Of a stretch of 6,067 nucleotides of DNA, positions 1 through 5,132 are shown one piece after another. Position numbers and translations under genes: made by a program. Under the pieces are notes generated by a model, which worked only from the letters and a program-made list of their open reading frames with translations, searched no databases and was not told where the DNA came from. Source of the stretch: Phycisphaerae bacterium (GTDB lineage: Bacteria > Planctomycetota > Phycisphaerae > Phycisphaerales > SM1A02); NCBI GenBank assembly GCA_002684755.1, contig NYVS01000148.1:1-6067 (forward strand). The letters are read 5' to 3'. The stretch's first letter is position 1. Every line of letters begins with the position of its first letter.

Positions 1-57
1 TCCAGAATCGAGGCGGTGATCCCCGACCGGCTCCACAGCCTGCTCGCCACGACCTGA
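1..57 (+). CDS. C-terminal end of an unidentified gene (partial)
   Basis: Frame 1 is open from the left edge and ends in TGA at 55-57. It gives 18 residues: SRIEAVIPDRLHSLLATT. The codons favour G or C in the third position, as in the neighbouring genes, so this is probably the true end of an upstream gene rather than chance. The fragment is too short to assign a family. It lies on the same strand as rpiB with a 56-base gap. No -10-like element is visible in that gap, so the two genes may share a transcript. Confidence 0.55.
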   Translation, partial: SRIEAVIPDRLHSLLATT

Positions 58-113
58 ACCCGAAGCGGCCGGCCCGTCCATCGGTCCGGCCCCGTCAGAG
101 AAGGGACGCCCCA

Positions 114-587
114 ATGAGAATCGGCCTGGGATGCGATCACAGAGGACGAAAGGCCATCGATGAACTGGTTCCCTACCTCAAGGGCATGGGGCACGACGTC
201 GAGATTCTCGAGCCGGAGACCGAGGACGATCGTGCGTGCGACTATCCCGACAGCGCCTGGTTGGTGGCGAACCGGGTCAACGACGGCACCGCCGATCGGG
301 GGATCCTGGTCTGTGGCACGGGAATCGGAATGTGCATCGCGGCGAACAAGGTCAGTGGCGTCCGAGCGGCGTTGGCGATGGATGAACTGAGTGCGCGGCT
401 CTCCCGGAGTCACAACGACGCCAACGTCCTGTGCATGAGCGCCGACATGCTGGGCCAGACGCTGCTGAAGCGCATCGTCGACACCTGGATGGAGACGCCC
501 TTCGATGGCGGTCGCCACCAGCGACGAATCGAGAAGATCGGGGCGATCGAGAAGGGGCGGGATCCCGCCGCCTCGGCCACCGACTGA
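114..587 (+). CDS. rpiB: Ribose-5-phosphate isomerase B (RpiB/LacAB family)
   Basis: This cytoplasmic enzyme interconverts ribose 5-phosphate and ribulose 5-phosphate in the non-oxidative pentose phosphate pathway. The 157 residues match the usual 145-160 of the family. Visible motifs are GCDHRG near residues 6-11 (phosphate/ring-opening His9), CGTGIG at 67-72 with the expected catalytic Cys67 and Thr69, IAANK at 75-79, SHNDANVL at 99-106 with His100, and GGRHQRR at 132-138 with Arg134 and Arg138. These correspond to E. coli RpiB Cys66, Thr68, His99, Arg133 and Arg137. The ATG at 114 is supported by the purine-rich AGAGAAGGGA at 97-106, and the protein starts directly at the first beta strand. 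The last ten or so residues are a non-conserved tail. The HNDANVL motif and Cys67 make RpiB more likely than a LacA subunit, and no LacB partner is present. The gene converges on pepA. Confidence 0.95.
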   Translation: MRIGLGCDHRGRKAIDELVPYLKGMGHDVEILEPETEDDRACDYPDSAWLVANRVNDGTADRGILVCGTGIGMCIAANKVSGVRAALAMDELSARLSRSHNDANVLCMSADMLGQTLLKRIVDTWMETPFDGGRHQRRIEKIGAIEKGRDPAASATD

Positions 588-665
588 CCGACCAACCACC
601 GGCTCATCCGTTCAGCGGCGCATCCGTTCCCGCGCCGATCGACTCGTCGTGGCGGTCGGAACCGT
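588..665. other. Convergent intergenic gap between rpiB and pepA
   Basis: These 78 bases separate the stop codons of two convergent genes. I find no stem-loop followed by a T-run on either strand. The only pairing is CCGACC at 588-593 with GGTCGG at 654-659, across 60 bases, which is weak. A 9-bp direct repeat CATCCGTTC occurs at 605-613 and 621-629. Termination may be Rho-dependent, or transcripts may overlap. Confidence 0.5.
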
Positions 666-2141
666 TCAGCCGCCGGCCATGCCCGATGCGAATCGCTGGA
701 GGAGTCGAACGCCGAAGCCGCTCGGGCCGGCACCCGTCACGGGGTCCGCGTCGGGGCTCGCCATGCCGGCGATGTCGAGGTGGGCCCACGGGACGTCTTC
801 GTCGACGAAGTACGAGAGGAACGCCGCGCCCTGGATGGGGTGGGCGGACCGCTTGGGATTCGAGTTGAGGATGTCCGCGAAGGGTGATCGCATGAACTCG
901 CGATGCTCCTCCCAGAGCGGAAGTCGCCAGACCTTCTCGTTCGCGCCCTGCGACGCGCACTCGACCGCACCGGAGATCCGGTCGTCGTTGGCGAAGAGTC
1001 CGGCGCTGAAGTGACCGAGGGCCACGACCACGCCACCGGTGAGCGTCGCGACGTCGACGATGGCGGTCGGCTTGAGCTTGTCGCAGGCGTAGGCGAGGGC
1101 GTCGCCGAGGACGAGGCGTCCTTCCGCGTCGGTGTTCGTCACCTCCACGGTGACGCCGTTGTACATGGTGATGATGTCGTCGGGCCGGTACGCCTCGTCG
1201 CTCACCATGTTCTCGGCGGCGGGCAGCAGCGCCGTCACCTTGATGCCGAGCTTCGCCTTGGCGATCGCCCGGATCGCACCGAGCACCGCGGCACCGCCGC
1301 ACATGTCGTACTTCATTCCCCGCATGCCGCCCGAGAGCTTCAGGGAGTAGCCGCCGGTGTCGTAGGTGATCGTCTTGCCGACCAGAACGAGGTGCTCGCC
1401 CTTCGCCGCCTTCGAGACCTTCGCGGGCGTGTAATCGAGTCGGACCAGGCAGGGGGGGATGTCGCTCGCCTTGCCGACGTTGTCGATCCCGCCCATCCCG
1501 AGTTCCTTGACCTTCTTGTGGTCGAGGATGGTGCACTTCAGGCCGGCGTCGCGGGCGACCTTCCGGGCTTCCTTCGCGATCCAGGTGGGATTGCAGACGT
1601 TCGGGGGGGTGGCGGCGACGGTCCGGGCCACGTTGATGCTGTCCGCGAGTTCCAGGCCCGCGTTCATCGCGTTGCGCAGCGGTTTCCGGTCCCAGTCGAT
1701 TCGGAGCCGGGGATGCGTGGTGACGGTCTTCGCCGCCGTGCCGTCGAACCCGGCGAGCCGCCAGTTGGCGAGGGCGATCCCTTCCGCCATCGCGGCGCCG
1801 ATCGCGGCGAGCGCTTCGAGATCGTCGCAGTCGCCGCGGGCCACGCATCGAACGGCGTCGATGCCCGCGCGGTCGAGTTGCTTGAGCACCGCGGCGCCGG
1901 CCTTGCGGGCCGTGCCGGGGTCGAGGGCCGACCGATCGCCCATGCCGACCACCAGGTGATCGTCCGCGAACACGACCTCGCCGACGTCGGCCTTGAAGCC
2001 GGGTGTCGCGGCCGCGGTCTCAAGCGCCTTCCGGGACGTCTTCGGCACGTCGGACGCGGGCTTCGCGTCGAGGTCCTCTCGGAACGCGCCGATGAGCGGA
2101 CGGGCGGTCTTGACGGTGGCGACGGTGATCTTCTTGAACAT
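666..2141 (-). CDS. pepA: Leucyl aminopeptidase, M17 family (PepA)
   Basis: This is a cytoplasmic two-metal exopeptidase that removes N-terminal residues, typically Leu, from peptides; the family forms hexamers. The 491 residues are close to E. coli PepA (503). The N-terminal domain spans roughly 1-165 and the catalytic domain roughly 170-491. All metal and catalytic residues are present: Lys256, Asp261, Lys268, Asp279, Asp338, Glu340 and Arg342. They sit at a constant offset of 14 from E. coli Lys270, Asp275, Lys282, Asp293, Asp352, Glu354 and Arg356. The family signature NTDAEGRL is at 336-343, and the metal loop reads VGKTITYDTGG, where many homologues have G-V/I-T-F. PPNVCNP at 179-185 is also typical. 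The start is fixed by an AGGAGG sequence 5 bases upstream of the ATG. The gene is divergent from mnmG and convergent with rpiB, so it is probably monocistronic. Some M17 proteins also bind DNA; nothing here shows that. Confidence 0.96.
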   Translation of the reverse strand: MFKKITVATVKTARPLIGAFREDLDAKPASDVPKTSRKALETAAATPGFKADVGEVVFADDHLVVGMGDRSALDPGTARKAGAAVLKQLDRAGIDAVRCVARGDCDDLEALAAIGAAMAEGIALANWRLAGFDGTAAKTVTTHPRLRIDWDRKPLRNAMNAGLELADSINVARTVAATPPNVCNPTWIAKEARKVARDAGLKCTILDHKKVKELGMGGIDNVGKASDIPPCLVRLDYTPAKVSKAAKGEHLVLVGKTITYDTGGYSLKLSGGMRGMKYDMCGGAAVLGAIRAIAKAKLGIKVTALLPAAENMVSDEAYRPDDIITMYNGVTVEVTNTDAEGRLVLGDALAYACDKLKPTAIVDVATLTGGVVVALGHFSAGLFANDDRISGAVECASQGANEKVWRLPLWEEHREFMRSPFADILNSNPKRSAHPIQGAAFLSYFVDEDVPWAHLDIAGMASPDADPVTGAGPSGFGVRLLQRFASGMAGG

Positions 2142-2146
2142 TGAAT

Positions 2147-2152
2147 CCTCCT
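2147..2152 (-). promoter_or_regulatory. Shine-Dalgarno sequence of pepA
   Basis: The minus strand reads AGGAGG, then five bases (ATTCA), then ATG. This is a full-strength ribosome binding site at good spacing and is the strongest in the window. It settles the pepA start at 2141. Confidence 0.85.
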
Positions 2153-2161
2153 GGTCCGGCC

Positions 2162-2167
2162 AGCCTA
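2162..2167 (-). promoter_or_regulatory. Candidate -10 element for pepA (TAGGCT)
   Basis: The minus strand reads GGGTAGGCTGGCC. TAGGCT fits TANNNT and its distal edge is 20 bases before the ATG. A transcript starting six or seven bases later would have a leader of about 14 bases that still includes the AGGAGG. No TTGACA-like hexamer lies 16-18 bases upstream. The call relies on similarity to the TAGACTGG and TATCCTG elements upstream of other genes in this window. Confidence 0.35.
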
Positions 2168-2214
2168 CCCGGGTCCCGTCACCTCCGGCGGGAATGCCCC
2201 GCTCGGAGAGGACC

Positions 2215-2220
2215 TATCCT
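2215..2220 (+). promoter_or_regulatory. Candidate -10 element for mnmG (TATCCT)
   Basis: TATCCT followed by GTCCGC ends 6 bases before the ATG at 2227. If this is the -10 element, transcription would begin at or next to the A of the ATG and give a leaderless mRNA. The purine stretch GGAGAGG at 2205-2211 would then lie outside the transcript. It is in any case 15 bases from the ATG, which is long for a Shine-Dalgarno site. There is no recognisable -35 box. Positional evidence only. Confidence 0.3.
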
Positions 2221-2226
2221 GTCCGC

Positions 2227-4170
2227 ATGGACTACTCGGTCATCGTGATCGGCGGGGGGCACGCGGGCATCGAGGCCGCATGGGCGGCCGCGAACGCCCT
2301 CGGATCAACGGGCGGTCGCGTGGCCCTCGTGACCATGGATCCGATGCGACTCGGAACGATGTCCTGCAATCCCGCGATCGGTGGACTGGCGAAGGGCCAG
2401 ATCGTCCGGGAGATCGATGCGCTGGGGGGTGTGATGGGGCGGATCGCCGATGCCACGGGCATCATGTTCAAGATGCTGAACACCAGCCGCGGTGCGGCGG
2501 TGCGCGGTCCGCGATGCCAGAACGACAAGGAGGCGTATCGCCTCGAGGCCCAGCGGCTGATCGCGGGACATCCGTCGATCGACGTGGTCGCGGGAACCGT
2601 CGACGACTTTCTCACCGTCGAACGCGATGGAATGCGAGTCATCGAGGGCGTCCGACTTCCCGCCGGTTCCGGATCGGTGGTCTGGGACGAGACCGGATAC
2701 CCCTCGACGCCGGACCGGCCGAATCCGGAGGCGGTCGAACTTCGTTCAGGCGCGGTGGTGCTCACCACCGGGACGTTCATGCGGGCGTTGATGCACGTGG
2801 GCGACCAACGTTCAGAAGGCGGGCGGATCGGGGAGGGCAGCGCCGTCGGGATCGCGGCGACGCTGCGGGATCTCGGATTCGAACTCGGCCGGCTGAAGAC
2901 GGGAACGCCACCTCGACTTTCGAAGGCCACGATCGACTGGGACGATCTGCCGCGGCAGGCCGGTGATGCGGTGCCGGTTCCCTTCAGCGATCTCACGGAC
3001 CGGGCGAGGTTTCCGGTGCTCGAGCAGGTGGAGTGTCGGATCACCGACACCACCGCCGCGATCCACGAACTGATCAGGGACAACCTCCATCTCGCGCCGA
3101 TGTATTCGGGCGCGATCGACGCGGACGCCGGGCCTCGCTACTGCCCGAGCATCGAGGACAAGGTCGTCCGGTTCGCCGATCGCGACAGCCACCACGTCTT
3201 TCTCGAGCCGGAGACCATTTCGGGCGACTCGATCTACTGCAACGGGATCTCGACGTCGCTGCCGGAAGCGGTGCAGCTCGAGATCGTCCGCGGCATGGCG
3301 GGCTGCGGACAGGCGGTCATGCTCAAGCCGGGCTACGCGGTCGAGTACGACATGGTGCGCCCGCATCAGATCGACGCGACGGGGGAGACCAAGTCGATCC
3401 GCGGGCTCTTTCTCGCCGGCCAGATCAACGGCACCAGCGGCTACGAGGAGGCCGCGGGCCAGGGGCTGGTCGCCGGGTTGAACGCTGCGCGGGCGACGGT
3501 CGGCGACGACCCCGTCCGGCTCGGCCGCGAACAGGCGTACATCGGGGTGATGATGGACGACCTCGTGACACGGATTCCCCGCGAGCCGTACCGGATGTTC
3601 ACGAGTCGGGCGGAGCATCGTCTTCGACTCCGACACGACAACCCCGACGAACGACTCACCTCGCTCGGTCGCGAACTCGGACTGGTCGACGATGACCGGT
3701 GGGCGCGGTGGCGGGCGCGGTCCGGGACGCTCGATTCGATCCGCGCCGCGTTCGGGTCGATCCGTTTCGAAGGACGGACGCTGGAGGAGATCGCGCGGCG
3801 ACCGGAGTCCACGGCCGAAGGCCTCGCCACGCATCTGCCGCCCGGCACGACCGATCGCATGGACCTCGTGGATCGGGTGCTCAACGACTGTCGCTATGCC
3901 TCCTTCGTCGACCGCGCCGACCGCGAGATCCGTCGTCAACGCGACGCCGAACACGCGACGATTCCGTCCGGACTCGACTTCGCATCCATCGAAGGGCTCC
4001 GCCGGGAGGCGGCGGAGGTGCTCGGTACCTTCCGCCCGCGCACGCTCGGGCAGGCCGGCCGCCTGGCGGGGGTCAATCCCGCCGACGTCACCCTGCTCCA
4101 GGTCGCGATGCGGCGACATCGGGCCGATCCGGGGGTGGGTCCGGGGGCCGATCCGGTCCCTTCGTCGTGA
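2227..4170 (+). CDS. mnmG: tRNA uridine-5-carboxymethylaminomethyl modification enzyme MnmG (GidA)
   Basis: With MnmE, this FAD and NADH-dependent protein adds the carboxymethylaminomethyl group to U34 of tRNAs reading NNA/NNG codons. Its 647 residues compare with 629 in E. coli. In order it shows the FAD-binding IGGGHAG (8-14), MSCNPAIGG (45-53) with catalytic Cys47, LKTGTPPR (223-230), RYCPSIEDK (304-312) with the second catalytic cysteine at 306 (E. coli Cys277), YCNGISTSLP (337-346), GQINGTSGYEEAAGQG (398-413), EPYRMFTSRAEHRL (453-466) and the C-terminal helical MnmE/tRNA-binding region ending near VAMRR. About 23 extra residues lie between 143 and 175. The ATG at 2227 places Cys47 exactly as in E. 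coli. An in-frame ATG at 2194 would add 11 residues and cannot be excluded. No mnmE or rsmG is adjacent. The nearby tRNA-Thr(UGU) is not a classical MnmEG substrate in E. coli. Confidence 0.96.
   Translation: MDYSVIVIGGGHAGIEAAWAAANALGSTGGRVALVTMDPMRLGTMSCNPAIGGLAKGQIVREIDALGGVMGRIADATGIMFKMLNTSRGAAVRGPRCQNDKEAYRLEAQRLIAGHPSIDVVAGTVDDFLTVERDGMRVIEGVRLPAGSGSVVWDETGYPSTPDRPNPEAVELRSGAVVLTTGTFMRALMHVGDQRSEGGRIGEGSAVGIAATLRDLGFELGRLKTGTPPRLSKATIDWDDLPRQAGDAVPVPFSDLTDRARFPVLEQVECRITDTTAAIHELIRDNLHLAPMYSGAIDADAGPRYCPSIEDKVVRFADRDSHHVFLEPETISGDSIYCNGISTSLPEAVQLEIVRGMAGCGQAVMLKPGYAVEYDMVRPHQIDATGETKSIRGLFLAGQINGTSGYEEAAGQGLVAGLNAARATVGDDPVRLGREQAYIGVMMDDLVTRIPREPYRMFTSRAEHRLRLRHDNPDERLTSLGRELGLVDDDRWARWRARSGTLDSIRAAFGSIRFEGRTLEEIARRPESTAEGLATHLPPGTTDRMDLVDRVLNDCRYASFVDRADREIRRQRDAEHATIPSGLDFASIEGLRREAAEVLGTFRPRTLGQAGRLAGVNPADVTLLQVAMRRHRADPGVGPGADPVPSS
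2653..2751 (+). other. Family-atypical insertion within MnmG
   Basis: Residues 143-175 join the strand ending VIEGV to the strand AVVLTTGTF. E. coli MnmG has about ten residues at this point and this protein has 33. The added stretch is rich in Pro, Gly, Ser and Asp (STPDRPNPEA), which suggests an exposed loop. Reading frame and codon use are unbroken, so this is not a frameshift. The E. coli comparison is from memory. Confidence 0.55.
4121..4156 (+). repeat. 12-bp direct repeat in the mnmG 3' end
   Basis: GGGCCGATCCGG occurs at 4121-4132 and again at 4145-4156, a 24-base period that keeps the reading frame. It encodes part of the low-complexity tail (ADPGVGPGADPVP) beyond the last conserved helix. 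It probably arose by local slippage. Confidence 0.6.
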
Positions 4171-4177
4171 ATCGCCA

Positions 4178-4198
4178 CGGGTTCCCTGCTCGAACCCG
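4178..4198 (+). terminator. Hairpin just after the mnmG stop, no T-tract
   Basis: CGGGTTC at 4178-4184 pairs perfectly with GAACCCG at 4192-4198 around the 7-base loop CCTGCTC, starting 8 bases after the stop codon. No run of T follows, so it is not a standard intrinsic terminator. It could slow exonucleases at the mnmG 3' end, weakly attenuate transcription into the next gene, or mean nothing. Confidence 0.35.
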
Positions 4199-4255
4199 GT
4201 GACGTGCCGGTCCCCGCCGGTGCCGGCTCGTGGACCCGGAGTTTCGGAGGCGTGG

Positions 4256-4750
4256 ATGTCGAACCAGAAGCAACCTGATCGTGCGAGGCTCGTCCGCAAC
4301 CTCGGGCTGGCCGGCTTCGTGTTTCTGCTGCTGCTCTCGCCGCTGGTGTTCGAACTGGTCGCACAGGGGCACAACGCGCCGCTGCACGAGAAACTCGAAG
4401 GCCTGACGCAGGCGAGTCTCGAACAGTGCGAACTCGATGATGCGGTGATGGCGGATCTGGTCAGGACGCTCGATCCCCGGATCTTCGACGTCGATCAGTC
4501 GAAACCGCCGCGGCTCTGGATCGATCTCGGGGACGGCGAGGCCGCCTTCGACGAAGCGGTGTTTCAGGGGACGATGGACCGATTCCATCCCGATCTCCCC
4601 GCGGCCGAACTCGATGCGACGCGGATGCGGGTGAAGGCGCACGTCACGGCGACCAATGAGAAGCAGCGGATCCGGGAGGCGTACTCGTCGACCCGTTCGA
4701 TGATGCGTCCGGTGTGGTGGGGGCGACCGATTCCGAAGGATTGGCGCTGA
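4256..4750 (+). CDS. Hypothetical single-pass membrane-anchored protein
   Basis: I do not recognise the family. The protein has 164 residues. A basic N-terminus (KQPDRARLVRN) precedes a hydrophobic segment at about 16-36 (LGLAGFVFLLLLSPLVFELV). It has no clear signal-peptidase site, so it is best read as an uncleaved anchor with the rest outside the cytoplasmic membrane. The soluble part is acidic in the middle and basic at the end, with one cysteine (Cys58, in EQCELDDAVM) and a tryptophan- and proline-rich C-terminus (RPVWWGRPIPKDW). No enzymatic motif is visible. The ATG is supported by GGAGG at 4246-4250, five bases upstream. Codon use matches mnmG, which ends 85 bases upstream on the same strand. 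I see no -10-like TANNNT in the gap, so read-through from mnmG is likely. It is not RsmG, the common mnmG neighbour. Confidence 0.75.
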   Translation: MSNQKQPDRARLVRNLGLAGFVFLLLLSPLVFELVAQGHNAPLHEKLEGLTQASLEQCELDDAVMADLVRTLDPRIFDVDQSKPPRLWIDLGDGEAAFDEAVFQGTMDRFHPDLPAAELDATRMRVKAHVTATNEKQRIREAYSSTRSMMRPVWWGRPIPKDWR

Positions 4751-4783
4751 GCCGGGGGGAGGGCATCCACGAGCTGGATGTCG

Positions 4784-4789
4784 TAGCAT
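4784..4789 (+). promoter_or_regulatory. Candidate -10 element for tRNA-Thr (TAGCAT)
   Basis: TCGTAGCATTGG places a TANNNT hexamer 12 bases before the mature tRNA 5' end. This would give a leader of about six bases, which is reasonable for a tRNA. No -35 consensus is seen at 4761-4766. It resembles TCGTAGACTGG upstream of the ThuA gene. Confidence 0.35.
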
Positions 4790-4801
4790 TGGAGACCGAA
4801 A

Positions 4802-4874
4802 GCCAGCGTAGCTCAGTTGGTAGAGCCACGGTTTTGTAAACCGTAGGTCACCGGTTCGAGTCCGGTCGCTGGCT
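4802..4874 (+). tRNA. tRNA-Thr (anticodon UGU)
   Basis: The sequence folds into a complete 73-base cloverleaf with every stem fully Watson-Crick paired. The acceptor stem is GCCAGCG/CGCTGGC, the D stem GCTC/GAGC with loop AGTTGGTA, the anticodon stem ACGGT/ACCGT with loop TTTGTAA, the variable loop AGGTC, and the T stem ACCGG/CCGGT with loop TTCGAGT. The anticodon TGT at 4835-4837 reads ACA and probably other ACN codons. The discriminator base is T (4874). CCA is not encoded (CTG follows), so the end must be added by CCA nucleotidyltransferase. A terminator begins 10 bases downstream, so this is a short transcription unit of its own. Confidence 0.97.
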
Positions 4875-4884
4875 CTGAACACCC

Positions 4885-4914
4885 GCCCCCCACCACGAGG
4901 GGGCTTTTTCTTTT
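4885..4914 (+). terminator. Rho-independent terminator after tRNA-Thr
   Basis: GCCCCC at 4885-4890 pairs with GGGGGC at 4899-4904 around an 8-base loop, followed at once by TTTTTCTTTT at 4905-4914. This is a classic intrinsic terminator on the plus strand, ten bases past the tRNA. It is the only strong one in the window. Confidence 0.9.
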
Positions 4915-5132
4915 GCCTGGATGGAGCTCGACTCGACGAGGGCGGTTCGTCGGCGGGTACTCGCCATGAGCCGTTGGTCGATCTTCGCAGTCGGCGTTCG
5001 GGTCGATGGACGATGGTCGCGAGCGCTCGTTTCGTCCTGCCCGAGAGAAGGCGTCACGCAACCGCGAAGGTTGGTTTTCGTAGACTGGCGAGCGGAACGT
5101 GCGGGACCATCCTCCGCCGACTGGAGCCAGAA
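4915..5132 (+). other. Intergenic region upstream of the ThuA gene
   Basis: I see no convincing gene in these 218 bases. They hold a perfect 10-bp palindrome CGAGCGCTCG at 5020-5029, a 7-bp direct repeat GGTCGAT at 4976-4982 and 5002-5008, and a candidate -10 element at 5081-5086. A 71-codon open frame crosses the region but lacks a ribosome binding site and the strong third-position G/C bias of the neighbouring genes. Confidence 0.5.
5081..5086 (+). promoter_or_regulatory. Candidate -10 element for the ThuA gene (TAGACT)
   Basis: TCGTAGACTGGCG places TAGACT 46 bases before the ATG at 5133, which would give a leader of about 40 bases containing the GGAG ribosome binding site. The T-rich stretch TTGGTTTTCG just upstream lowers local stability. 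No TTGACA-like box is found at the expected spacing. Confidence 0.4.

Noticed and set aside
67..91. Inverted repeat GGCCGG/CCGGCC between the upstream gene and rpiB
   Set aside because: A six-base GC-only stem with a 13-base loop and no T-tract is expected by chance in this composition.
604..1848. A 414-codon minus-strand frame overlapping pepA in another phase
   Set aside because: It is an Arg-rich low-complexity translation typical of a shifted frame in GC-rich DNA. The pepA frame is clearly the coding one.
903..2144. A 413-codon plus-strand open frame opposite pepA
   Set aside because: Long antisense frames are expected in GC-rich genes. The minus strand encodes a complete M17 peptidase with all catalytic residues and a strong ribosome binding site.
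1993..2226. Upstream extension of the mnmG frame to an ATG at 1993
   Set aside because: It overlaps the opposite-strand 5' end and ribosome binding site of pepA, and adds 78 residues not found in MnmG proteins.
2812..4374. A 520-codon minus-strand open frame opposite mnmG
   Set aside because: It is an Arg/Pro/His-rich shadow of mnmG with no recognisable motif, and it runs past the mnmG end into the promoter side of another gene.
5020..5029. Palindrome CGAGCGCTCG upstream of the ThuA gene as a regulator operator
   Set aside because: It is a single GC-rich 10-bp palindrome about 60 bases upstream of the candidate -10, with no second copy. I noted it in the intergenic entry but cannot support a regulator.
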